Below the pieces are notes generated by a model. It made no database searches and was not told where the DNA came from. It saw only the letters and a list, made by a program, of their open reading frames with translations. The position numbers were made by a program, and so were the translations under genes. Below are positions 28,427-36,051 of a stretch of 64,000 bases of DNA, piece after piece. Source of the stretch: Candidatus Melainabacteria bacterium. GTDB lineage: Bacteria; Cyanobacteriota; Vampirovibrionia; Obscuribacterales; Obscuribacteraceae. Location: positions 21,987 through 85,986 of the forward strand of contig DAIDIP010000016.1 in the NCBI GenBank assembly GCA_027451745.1, read 5' to 3'. Position 1 is the first letter of the stretch; each line of letters begins with the position of its first letter.

Positions 28427-29428
28427 ATGGCAACTTATTTAGGTATTGAGACTAGTTGTGACGAAACTGCTGCTTCTATAGTAGTAGATGGGCGGAATGT
28501 ACTCTCTAATTGTCTAGTATCTCAAATTGAATTACATAGACAATTTGGCGGAGTCGTGCCAGAAATAGCGGCTCGCGAACATTTAGAATCTATCAATGAA
28601 ATAATTGATCGCAGTCTCAGACAAGCCGGTATTAGTAATAAAGACATAGACGCGATTGCTTGCACGGCTGGACCTGGATTAGTTGGCACATTATTGGTTG
28701 GCTTTTCAGTAGCAACATCCTTATCCTTTGCCTGGGAAAAGCCCTTGATTGCCGTTGATCACTTAACTGCCCACGTTTGTGCCAATTATCTAAACACCGA
28801 TTTAGAACCCCCATTTTTAGCCCTTTTAGTCAGCGGCGGACACAGTCAGCTTATGCATTTTACTGATTTTGTTGAGGCAAAAATAATTGGCCAAACAATC
28901 GACGATGCTGCCGGCGAAGCCTACGATAAAGTAGCCCGTTTGCTTGGGCTTCCTTATCCAGGCGGACCCGCTATTGATAAATTAGCCAAAAGTGGCGATA
29001 AAACAAGATTTCCATTTCCACAAGCCACAGTTGACGGTTTTGATTTTAGTTTTAGTGGCGTCAAAACAGCAGTATTGCGTTGTTTAGAAAAACTTGAAAA
29101 ACCTTGGCCTACAGAAGATCTAGCAGCTTCTTTTCAAGCAGCCGTCATAGGCGCTCTAGTAAAAAAAACTTTGCAAGCTCAAAAATACACCAATGCTCCT
29201 AAAATAGTTCTGGCAGGTGGTGTGGCAGCTAACTCCTACTTAAAAGAACAAATGCTGTCCCTTTCTCCTGTCCCAGTAATATTTCCTGTCCCAGAATTTT
29301 GTACAGACAACGCTGCCATGGTAGCATCGGCTGCCCATTTCAAACAATTGAAAGAAGGTGCTAGTTGTATTGCCAAATCAGATGCCGGTTTAACTGTGTA
29401 TTCACGCAGACATTCTGATAAAAGCTGA
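28427..29428 (+). CDS. tsaD: tRNA N6-threonylcarbamoyladenosine synthase subunit TsaD
   Basis: TsaD transfers the threonylcarbamoyl group to A37 of tRNAs that read ANN codons. It shows GIETSCDETAASIV at the start, the metal-binding pair in DHLTAHVCAN, LVSGGHSQLM, DDAAGEAYDKVARLLGLPYP and a C-terminal CTDNAAMVA. The 333-residue length is standard. It is separated from its neighbours, with 186 bases upstream. Confidence 0.97.
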   Translation: MATYLGIETSCDETAASIVVDGRNVLSNCLVSQIELHRQFGGVVPEIAAREHLESINEIIDRSLRQAGISNKDIDAIACTAGPGLVGTLLVGFSVATSLSFAWEKPLIAVDHLTAHVCANYLNTDLEPPFLALLVSGGHSQLMHFTDFVEAKIIGQTIDDAAGEAYDKVARLLGLPYPGGPAIDKLAKSGDKTRFPFPQATVDGFDFSFSGVKTAVLRCLEKLEKPWPTEDLAASFQAAVIGALVKKTLQAQKYTNAPKIVLAGGVAANSYLKEQMLSLSPVPVIFPVPEFCTDNAAMVASAAHFKQLKEGASCIAKSDAGLTVYSRRHSDKS

Positions 29429-29680
29429 GGACTAAGTGCAAACACATTGTTTCACAACTACCAAACTATGTTGTCAGCATATTTTCGATGTCTGTTATTG
29501 CTGTCACCACAAGAGTTTCAGATATATGCATAGCATTTAATCTGTATACTTATGAACAATCTTTTTATAATTCGTTTTGCATGCTAGGATTTACCAATCG
29601 ATATAGGTAACCCTGGTACCCTGATTTTTTCAACGGGAGGCTTCCTAGATAGCGTCAGCGCTATCTGAAGTAGTGTATTT
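29429..29680. other. Intergenic leader with a hairpin before the zinc-ribbon gene
   Basis: Contains a perfect 8-bp hairpin AGATAGCG / CGCTATCT (29647-29666, loop TCAG) ending 14 bases before the ATG at 29681. A good Shine-Dalgarno-like GGGAGG at 29634-29640 lies upstream of the hairpin, too far from the ATG unless the hairpin folds and brings it closer. This arrangement may affect translation of the zinc-ribbon gene. Confidence 0.4.
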
Positions 29681-30016
29681 ATGCCATTCGAGAATAAGGA
29701 CCTTATTTGTCGTGATTGCCAGAAAGTATTTGTATTTTCAGCCGGTGAACAAGAGTTTTTTAGCTCTAAAGGTTTGGTTAATGAACCAAAGCGCTGTGCC
29801 AATTGTCGTATTCTAATGCGAGTACAAAGAAATGGCGACGATCCCAAGCAAACTGCAGAAGTCAATTGCGCCGAATGTGGATCGCCAACACGAGTACCCT
29901 TTCAACCTAAGGGGTATAGGCCTGTTTATTGCAGCGCCTGCTTCAGAGTGAAAAAGGTGGCTCTAGAAATGGATGCCATCAGTAAAGAAAGTCAAATAGC
30001 AATGATGCAGCCTTGA
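29681..30016 (+). CDS. Small double zinc-ribbon protein
   Basis: Four CxxC knuckles make two zinc ribbons: LICRDCQKVFVFSAGEQEFF with CANC (residues about 9-45), and CAECGSPTRVPF with YCSACF (about 65-90). The first half matches the zinc-ribbon family with an FSAGEQEFF signature; the second resembles CxxC-x(n)-CxxC proteins. The length is 111 residues. The function is unknown; nucleic-acid or protein binding is plausible. The ribosome-binding site near the ATG is weak. Confidence 0.75.
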   Translation: MPFENKDLICRDCQKVFVFSAGEQEFFSSKGLVNEPKRCANCRILMRVQRNGDDPKQTAEVNCAECGSPTRVPFQPKGYRPVYCSACFRVKKVALEMDAISKESQIAMMQP

Positions 30017-30237
30017 TGATACAAAAGCTCTCAGCACAGATTTTTGTACCAGCAATAGTTCTTTGATTCTCAAGCAGGTTATCTGCTTGCTTAATTTTTT
30101 GTCCGATTTATACAATATTACTGATACTGTGGCGTCAAGTTTTGACTTAATTAGACGTCAATATTCGTTTAGGGCTTTAGTCTCGTATAATATTTTTGAG
30201 TACGTTAGTTTTTGGAAATTTTCTCTCAGCATAAATC

Positions 30238-30699
30238 ATGACAGACACAACCAAGTCACCTATTAGTTCCTGCCCCAGCTGCGGACGTCCAACTCCAGCA
30301 GGCACTCGATGTATATACTGTTCTACATTGAACGATCTGGATTTACAAAATCTTCAATTAGAGCAAATACGTCCATCAGAAACAGATTTGCAAGAAGAAG
30401 GTATCCCGCGCTCAGTGGTAGTGGTCGAAAAGACTGGACAAAAAATACCCTTGAGAAGTATGAAAATGAAAATCGGACGCGATCCTTCTAATCAACTTGT
30501 CGTTCAAGAAGACACTTATGCTTCCCGCCATCATGCTTGGATTACTTATGAAGATGGTGATTTTTGGATCGAAGATTTGGGCTCTACAAATGGCACTTTG
30601 TTAAATGGACATCCAGTTGTAAGAAGACAACGGCTGTCTGGAGGCGATAAAATTAGAGTTGGGCACACAGAGCTCACTTTTCAAATCGAAAATAACTGA
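30238..30699 (+). CDS. FHA-domain protein with N-terminal zinc ribbon
   Basis: Residues 7-30 form a CPSCG ... CIYC zinc ribbon. Residues about 75-150 are an FHA domain: KIGRDPSNQLVV, then SRHHAWI, then DLGSTNGTLLNG, with all phosphothreonine-binding signature residues. It should therefore bind a phosphorylated partner, but no Ser/Thr kinase is in the window. It is followed by a J-domain-like gene 45 bases later and the DivIC-like gene, probably one operon. Confidence 0.88.
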   Translation: MTDTTKSPISSCPSCGRPTPAGTRCIYCSTLNDLDLQNLQLEQIRPSETDLQEEGIPRSVVVVEKTGQKIPLRSMKMKIGRDPSNQLVVQEDTYASRHHAWITYEDGDFWIEDLGSTNGTLLNGHPVVRRQRLSGGDKIRVGHTELTFQIENN

Positions 30700-30744
30700 A
30701 GAGAAAAGATGGGCAAGGCTCTAAGATGAGGTTCTACTTGCGCC

Positions 30745-31524
30745 ATGGCTGATGTGGGCACCAGTCCTAACCGTATTGAATTAGAAAGTCAGATTCTGTG
30801 CGCATCTTTGCGTCAGAGTTGGGCTCAGTTGGATGTTTATGGAGTGATAGTAGTAGCAAAGCAACTTTGTCAGCTCTTTCCTGACTTAATTCCTCCGCTA
30901 TCTGACCATGCAGCCAAAGCCCCTTTAAACTTATACAGCTTTTTTGGCGTACCCTGCGATGCTTCTCAAGAAATAGTAGTTAGTTCTTATTTTCAGAGAA
31001 TCACTAATTTCTTGCAGAAAAACAATACTTATGAAAAAGCCAATATCTATAGGATGCTACTCGACGCTGGCTATATCTTACGCAAGCCACGACTAAGGCT
31101 GAGTCACGATTTAATTGTAGTCAGAAACTGGTTGCTAGAGCAAAATGCAATTCCAATGGACGGCACAATAGAATTCATAGAAACCATTGTGCCTCAACCA
31201 GTGGTCGAGGTCGTTCCTATCGAATTGCCTCAATTAGTCAATTTGATGCAACAAGCACAAATTATCGGTCCAGCAGAAGTGTTAGCGCTCACCAATCAAA
31301 CCAAGCTTGCTCCAGAAATCCCTGTCGAAGAATTGATATTGAGTGCAGGCTATGTAACTGACAGCGAATTAAAATCTCTCCAATTAGCTGAATATCTTTT
31401 TCAGCAAGGCAAGATCACTATGCCTCAATTCATGGTCGCTATGTACGATGAAAGAACAAGAGGAATCCGCATGGCTGAATCTTTACAAAGCCGAGGCTGG
31501 TTAGATGTTGAAGGAAAACCATGA
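30745..31524 (+). CDS. Protein with degenerate J-like segment and GspE-N-like helices
   Basis: Not firmly recognised. Residues 63-120 (LYSFFGVPCDASQEIVVSSY ... RLSHD) follow the pattern of a DnaJ J-domain (LYxxLGV-x-x-x-AS ... LS-D), but the HPD motif is absent. The last third (PVEELILSAGYVTDSELKSL, then LFQQGKITMPQFMVAM) resembles the small helical domain at the N-terminus of type II secretion ATPases. It may be a scaffold in a cell-envelope complex. It overlaps the DivIC-like gene by 4 bases (ATGA). Confidence 0.6.
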   Translation: MADVGTSPNRIELESQILCASLRQSWAQLDVYGVIVVAKQLCQLFPDLIPPLSDHAAKAPLNLYSFFGVPCDASQEIVVSSYFQRITNFLQKNNTYEKANIYRMLLDAGYILRKPRLRLSHDLIVVRNWLLEQNAIPMDGTIEFIETIVPQPVVEVVPIELPQLVNLMQQAQIIGPAEVLALTNQTKLAPEIPVEELILSAGYVTDSELKSLQLAEYLFQQGKITMPQFMVAMYDERTRGIRMAESLQSRGWLDVEGKP

Positions 31525-31802
31525 CCCGAGAACGATTTTTAAAAGAAATTTTTATCATGGCAATTATTTGTTTTGCCACTTTCCACGCTGTAAAGTCTAT
31601 TTATGGCAGCATACAAAGACAGATCTTCTTGCATGGGCAGATGCAAGCTCTAAAAAACAATCAAAAACAAGCCATAGAGATAAATAAAGATCTGCAAGGA
31701 GGCTTAACTAGTTACAACTCAAAAGCTGGTTTAGAGCGCTTAGCTAGAGAAAGATTAAATCTTGCCGGGAAGGATGAAGTTTTAGTTCGCATAGGAAAAT
31801 AA
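31521..31802 (+). CDS. FtsB/DivIC-like septum formation initiator
   Basis: 93 residues: a short cytoplasmic start, one membrane helix (about 9-27, EIFIMAIICFATFHAVKSIY), a coiled-coil with Gln/Asn/Lys (about 30-60) and a terminal LERLARERLNLAGKDEVLVR that matches the DivIC/FtsB C-terminal motif. In other bacteria this protein joins FtsL and FtsQ in the divisome. It is at the end of the FHA/J-like cluster, so those genes may be linked to division control. Confidence 0.78.
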   Translation: MTRERFLKEIFIMAIICFATFHAVKSIYGSIQRQIFLHGQMQALKNNQKQAIEINKDLQGGLTSYNSKAGLERLARERLNLAGKDEVLVRIGK

Positions 31803-31854
31803 AATGTCGCTAGGAAACAATTTAATAATTACCGCAACTAAGAATATTAAAAAA

Positions 31855-31882
31855 TAGGCGAGCCAAGATTTTGACTCGCCTA
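31855..31882 (-). terminator. Terminator for the small secreted protein gene (minus strand)
   Basis: 8-bp stem TAGGCGAG / CTCGCCTA with a 12-base loop. Read on the minus strand it is followed by TTTTTTAA, the classical intrinsic form; A-runs also lie on the plus-strand side, so it may act in both directions between the convergent DivIC-like and minus-strand genes. Confidence 0.78.
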
Positions 31883-31920
31883 AAAACGTTCAGGTTCGGA
31901 GATTGAGCTAATTAATATGG

Positions 31921-32145
31921 TTAGCGAACAATTGCTCTAGATAACCAAAAACTGCGAATTTGCCTGTACATTGACAATGCTTTGGTTGGCATTGCCGAAT
32001 GTGCTTGTACGGCAACGACTTTAGGCGTTACTGGCACTGATGTAGGACCAAGAACAATTGGTCCGCTGGCAAAACTGGATGACGCACCTAACCCCAAAGC
32101 ACCTGCGATGACTGCGGCCAGGAAAAGACTCTTTTTAGTAACCAT
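31921..32145 (-). CDS. Small secreted protein, unknown
   Basis: Start at ATG 32145 (MVTKKSLFLAAVIAGALGLG), preceded by GGAGG at a normal distance; the longer frame from 32178 lacks this. A signal peptide is clear, cut near SSFAS. The mature part is about 50 residues, with many Val, Ala and Pro and an Arg-rich end, no cysteine and no known family. It has its own terminator and lies alone. Confidence 0.6.
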   Translation of the reverse strand: MVTKKSLFLAAVIAGALGLGASSSFASGPIVLGPTSVPVTPKVVAVQAHSAMPTKALSMYRQIRSFWLSRAIVR

Positions 32146-32308
32146 GCTTGAATTTACCTCCGAACTATCTGTTGCCAAATCAACTGGCTGCTCTTATGCA
32201 AGTAAAGTATGATATTACCAGCGCTTGACACAATCTTGACAATATAATAGCACGAAGCAGCAAAAGGTAAAGCGTAGAAATATAAAATTATCTCTTTAGG
32301 AAGTAGCT

Positions 32309-33346
32309 TTGTACGATTTTTTGCTTATTTTGATTCTCGCCGCTCTGGGTTTATTGGCTCATGTTGCCAAAACCAGACGTTGGTTAGAATGGATTTTAAG
32401 ATCAGTTATCGTCCTTATTGCCCTTTTAGAAGGGCTTTCAGTATTTAGCACTAGCGCTGAACTGCTCATGAATCCATGGACTAATGCCGTCCTTACTTGG
32501 ACAATGGTGACCACGCTAGCCTCACTACTTATGCCTGTAAGAAAAGTATTTTCTTTGCTTTTTAGTGGCATAGACTTGTTGTTCAGCGGTCAGCTTTTTG
32601 TCCCTCTAATCAAAAAGAACATTAGAGTTATTGAACATTTCCAGCAATACAAAGTCTTTGTCCCCTCGTCTATTCCACATCTTATAGCTCTATTCATTTA
32701 TATCAGTACAATTGCCTATCTACTTTTATGTATCGATCTAGAAGCTTTCAAAATGCCCTATATGCCGCTACCTATTCCACTTGTGCTTGGACAACTACTC
32801 TCATATAACGGTATAGGATTGATAATTCTTTCTTTCTGTGGTGTAGGCATATTCATAAGCCGTCCATTTAAAATTGCTTCCCAACGTCTGGCTTTAGTCA
32901 AGCCAAGTAAAAAACAAATTGGTATAGGGCTACTGCTCATAGCAGGCAGTTTCTTATATGACTATCTTTGGTCTTTATACACCCATGGCTTGCCTGATCA
33001 AGATCTAGCCACCAAACTCTCTTACTATAATTCAGGTACTTTTGCTGTCGCTGGTGGCTTCACACCATCTGTGATTTTAGCGCTGGCAACAGCTTTGTGC
33101 GCAGGCATTGGCGAAGAAACATTAATTAGAGGAGCCCTCCAGCCGGCATTTGGTATTGTGCCAGCCGCAGTATTGCATGGTATGCTGCATGGACAATTTG
33201 CTCATGCACCAATTTTTATAATACAAGTAGCTCTTTGGTCCACATTCATGGGCATAGTCAAACGCTATACTAATACCACTACAACAATTATTGGACACGC
33301 TGGGTTCAATTTCGTCAGCACATTTTTGTTCGCGTTCAATCCTTAA
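32309..33346 (+). CDS. CPBP-family intramembrane glutamic endopeptidase
   Basis: Polytopic membrane protein (345 residues, about eight helices). The CPBP/Abi signatures are all at the C-terminus: GIGEETLIRGALQPAF (the catalytic EE with R), HGMLHGQFAH and IIGHAGFNFV. Bacterial CPBP proteins include proteases linked to bacteriocin self-immunity and protein maturation; the substrate is unknown here. The start is TTG at 32309, with AGGAAG upstream. The stop codon is part of a repeat unit that is duplicated 115 bases downstream. Confidence 0.82.
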   Translation: MYDFLLILILAALGLLAHVAKTRRWLEWILRSVIVLIALLEGLSVFSTSAELLMNPWTNAVLTWTMVTTLASLLMPVRKVFSLLFSGIDLLFSGQLFVPLIKKNIRVIEHFQQYKVFVPSSIPHLIALFIYISTIAYLLLCIDLEAFKMPYMPLPIPLVLGQLLSYNGIGLIILSFCGVGIFISRPFKIASQRLALVKPSKKQIGIGLLLIAGSFLYDYLWSLYTHGLPDQDLATKLSYYNSGTFAVAGGFTPSVILALATALCAGIGEETLIRGALQPAFGIVPAAVLHGMLHGQFAHAPIFIIQVALWSTFMGIVKRYTNTTTTIIGHAGFNFVSTFLFAFNP

Positions 33347-33452
33347 ATTAGCGCTGCTTCGGCTCGGTCCCCTCGCCTCATACGCGCGTATCTACGCTTC
33401 ACTTCGCATGCCTCGCATTTTTCGGCACGCTCGTTACGCTATATCTCATTTT
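33338..33452 (-). repeat. Dispersed repeat copy C1, unit 1 of a 115-bp tandem duplication
   Basis: The inverted form of the element: starting just after the CPBP stop it carries GCGCTGCTTCGGCTCGGTCC (33351 on), ATACGCGCGTATC and GCATGCCTCGC. The unit begins with AATCCTTAAATTAGCGCTGC, which includes the last two codons and the stop of the CPBP gene. The same 20 bases recur at 33453, so the period is 115 bp. Confidence 0.85.
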
Positions 33453-33535
33453 AATCCTTAAATTAGCGCTGCTTCGGCTCGGTCCCCTCACCTCATAAGC
33501 GCGCGCTTTACGGCATTTCGCTTCCGCCGCTTCAC
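33453..33535 (-). repeat. Dispersed repeat copy C2, unit 2 of the tandem duplication
   Basis: Begins with the same 37 bases as C1 (AATCC ... GGTCCCCTC), then diverges at CACCTCATAAGCGCGCGC. It ends about 28 bases before the mazF stop. Relative to mazF (minus strand) both units lie 3' and in the same orientation as copies A and B relative to their genes. Confidence 0.82.
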
Positions 33536-33562
33536 CATCAATGATTTTACTCTTTTGAAAAG

Positions 33563-33928
33563 CTATTTCAATGACAGCACTAACTTAAGCGCCAGATCAA
33601 TTTCTTCCAGCTTGCTAGCTGACACAACTCCTGCGCACTTGATTTTACCTGTTTTGGGATCTGCAAATCTTTTTTGGTCCAAAGATCGCAATTGAAAACA
33701 AAGAAATACAGTATCTTTTGGCAGTCCGCTTTCTTTCGCCTTGACCAAGACATTGGTTGGATACGAGCGAGTAATATTAGCAGCATCTGTGCCTACTACA
33801 ACGCTTATCACCAAAGGCAATGAGTTAATAACATCATCTGAAACAATTAAAACAGGACGCTTTCCCGCTTGTTCTCGCCCTTGTACTGGATCAAGAGAGA
33901 CAAAATATATTTCTCCACGTTTGATCAT
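33563..33928 (-). CDS. mazF: MazF/PemK-type endoribonuclease toxin
   Basis: Type II toxin of the MazF/PemK family, an mRNA-cleaving RNase. The N-terminus KRGEIYFVSLDPVQGREQAG with KRPVLIVSDD (about 3-33) and the core VFLCFQLRSLDQKRF are standard. The 121-residue length is close to family average. It overlaps the antitoxin gene by 4 bases (ATGA arrangement), the normal antitoxin-first order. Confidence 0.92.
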   Translation of the reverse strand: MIKRGEIYFVSLDPVQGREQAGKRPVLIVSDDVINSLPLVISVVVGTDAANITRSYPTNVLVKAKESGLPKDTVFLCFQLRSLDQKRFADPKTGKIKCAGVVSASKLEEIDLALKLVLSLK

Positions 33929-34203
33929 TTCCCTTTGCGTAGCCCATCCATTTCTGTTCCAAGAAAATCTTTATTGATAGCGGCACATTCGCGCAAAATC
34001 TCCGGATCATTGCCCATTGCCAACATGCTATTTTCGAATTCTTTTCTTTTTTTATTATTCACATATTCCTGTAAAGCGATGGTAACCAATTTATTCAAGT
34101 TAGTTGCTTCGTTTTTATTGCTCACTGTGCATGCTTCTTCAACAAGATTACTTGGAAGTACAAAACTTCTTCTTATAGTTTTAGCAGCTACCTTTTTAGA
34201 CAT
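33925..34203 (-). CDS. Ribbon-helix-helix antitoxin of the MazF pair
   Basis: Antitoxin with a ribbon-helix-helix fold at the N-terminus: the strand TIRRSFVLPSNLVEEAC is followed by two helices with ATNLNKLVTIALQEYVNNKK. The acidic/amphipathic C-terminal part would bind MazF. ATG 34203 is chosen; GTG 34215 is in frame. An inverted repeat TTAGT / ACTAA sits between the -10 box and the start, a likely site of autorepression. Confidence 0.85.
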   Translation of the reverse strand: MSKKVAAKTIRRSFVLPSNLVEEACTVSNKNEATNLNKLVTIALQEYVNNKKRKEFENSMLAMGNDPEILRECAAINKDFLGTEMDGLRKGK

Positions 34204-34216
34204 TTTTATCACCACT

Positions 34217-34258
34217 TTAGTAACACTAATTATAACACAATTATTGACATGTTTTCAA
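34217..34258 (-). promoter_or_regulatory. Promoter and operator of the antitoxin-toxin operon
   Basis: Minus-strand -35 TTGAAA (34253-34258) and -10 TATAAT (34229-34234) are separated by 18 bases. Immediately downstream is a perfect palindrome TTAGT-AAC-ACTAA (34217-34229), touching the -10 box, where a ribbon-helix-helix repressor could bind. Confidence 0.7.
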
Positions 34259-34334
34259 TCCTTACTATCTGCAATAAGTTTCTCAACAAAGAACTTGAAC
34301 GCGCTATAATTTTCCGCGGTGAGGAGAAAATAAA

Positions 34335-36047
34335 GTGACGTTTAAAGACAATTTTTCCGCTTTATTAGCGTTAGCACTATCTCTTCAAATATTTACTGCG
34401 CCGCCTGTCAAAGCTCAAAACAATACAGTGCTAGCAGCTCTGCAAAAAGAATTGGATCGTTCTTTAACAAGACTCAAAGCAATCAAAGAAACACCTGTTT
34501 ACTTTCTTGGCTACAGACTGTATGACATCGAGTCACTTAACCTGTCATCTCAGTATGGTGCTATAAATGTTGATGCTCAACCAAAACATAGTCGTGTTTT
34601 GGACATAGATCTAAGAGTAGGCTCCCCGCAGTTAGATAATACACATAGGCTAAGAGATGATCCGCTTGGTTCTTCAACATCATCCCAAACATCAGTATTT
34701 ATTCCTATTGAAAATGACGAATTGGCTCTCCGTACTGCTATCTGGATACGGACCGAAAACGCCTTCAAAAATGCTCAGAAGCGCTACATCCTAGTAAAAG
34801 CAAATCAGGATCTTCAAGCCGAGGAAGAAGATAATTCAGCAGACTTTTCTCTTGAAAAACCCACCACATACACTGGAGAAAGCAAATCATTTTCTGTAGA
34901 CAAAAAGGCTTGGGAATCTAAATTAAGACGGCTTTCTTCAATTTATAAAAACAATCCTCATGTTCTGCATTCTCACGTCGACTTTAGTGTCACTAAAACC
35001 CATCGTTATCTTATAAATAGCGAAGGAAGTAAAGTTGAGGATGAAAATATACACTACCATCTGTCAACCACTGCCGAAGTAATTGCCAATGACGGTATGA
35101 GACTATGGCTATATGACGGTGCAGAAGCAAAAACCGCAGAAGAATTACCAACCGAAGAACAATTTTCTCAAACAATACACAAGTTGGCTGATTCTTTAGA
35201 ACAGCTGCGAACAGCACCATTAGCAGAACCATATACAGGACCGGCAATTTTAAATTCAAAAGCGGCGGGTGTATACTTCCACGAGACTTTAGGACATAGA
35301 GTGGAAGGAGCCCGTCAAAAAGATATGGATGATGGTCGCACCTTTGCCAAAAAACTAGGACAACGAATACTGCCTACTTTTATTTCTGTAGTCGATGATC
35401 CCACAACAGAGCAACTAAAGTCCGGGCACTTAAACGGCTCATACAAGATTGATGATGAAGGCATACCTGCTCAAAAAGTGACTGTCGTGGACCATGGAAT
35501 ACTCAAAACCTTTTTAACTGGACGATCACCTGTCATCGGCTGCCCTAATTCTAACGGACATGGAAGATCCTCCCCTGCATATGCACCAATTGCCAGACAA
35601 GGCAATTTAATGGTTATTGCTGATAAAAGCATCCCATACACAGATTTGCGATCAGCATTAATAACTGAAGCAAAAAATCAGGATAAACCATACGGTCTAA
35701 TTTTCGAACAAATTGCTGGTGGATTCACTTTCACCCAAACAGCAACACCACAAACTTTTAAATTATTACCTCTCTTGGTTAGGCGTGTGTATGTCGATGG
35801 CCGTCCTGATGAACTTATCCGTGGCGTGGACTTGGTTGGCACTCCGCTATCATCTTTAGAAAATATTATTTCCGCAGGTGACGATATCGACACGTTCAAT
35901 GGTACATGCGGAGCACCGTCTGGATGGGTCCCCGTTTCAGCAACCGCTCCAAGTTTACTAATCAAAACTATTGAAGTAGAAAGAAAGGCTAATACGCAAC
36001 AAAAATTGCCTGTCTTACCCGCACCCATTACTGAGAGCAAAAAATAA
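34335..36047 (+). CDS. Secreted TldD-like metalloprotease
   Basis: A TldD-family protein with a Sec signal peptide (LLALALSLQIFTAPPVKAQ, cut after KA). The zinc motif HExxxH is intact (YFHETLGHRVEG, H316/E317/H321), and the conserved cysteine region is seen in FNGTCGAPSG near residue 530. TldD is normally cytosolic and acts with TldE; here export is predicted. Length is 570 residues against about 480 for TldD, with an extra N-terminal region. The paired gene follows 4 bases later. Confidence 0.85.
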   Translation: MTFKDNFSALLALALSLQIFTAPPVKAQNNTVLAALQKELDRSLTRLKAIKETPVYFLGYRLYDIESLNLSSQYGAINVDAQPKHSRVLDIDLRVGSPQLDNTHRLRDDPLGSSTSSQTSVFIPIENDELALRTAIWIRTENAFKNAQKRYILVKANQDLQAEEEDNSADFSLEKPTTYTGESKSFSVDKKAWESKLRRLSSIYKNNPHVLHSHVDFSVTKTHRYLINSEGSKVEDENIHYHLSTTAEVIANDGMRLWLYDGAEAKTAEELPTEEQFSQTIHKLADSLEQLRTAPLAEPYTGPAILNSKAAGVYFHETLGHRVEGARQKDMDDGRTFAKKLGQRILPTFISVVDDPTTEQLKSGHLNGSYKIDDEGIPAQKVTVVDHGILKTFLTGRSPVIGCPNSNGHGRSSPAYAPIARQGNLMVIADKSIPYTDLRSALITEAKNQDKPYGLIFEQIAGGFTFTQTATPQTFKLLPLLVRRVYVDGRPDELIRGVDLVGTPLSSLENIISAGDDIDTFNGTCGAPSGWVPVSATAPSLLIKTIEVERKANTQQKLPVLPAPITESKK

Positions 36048-36051
36048 GAGC

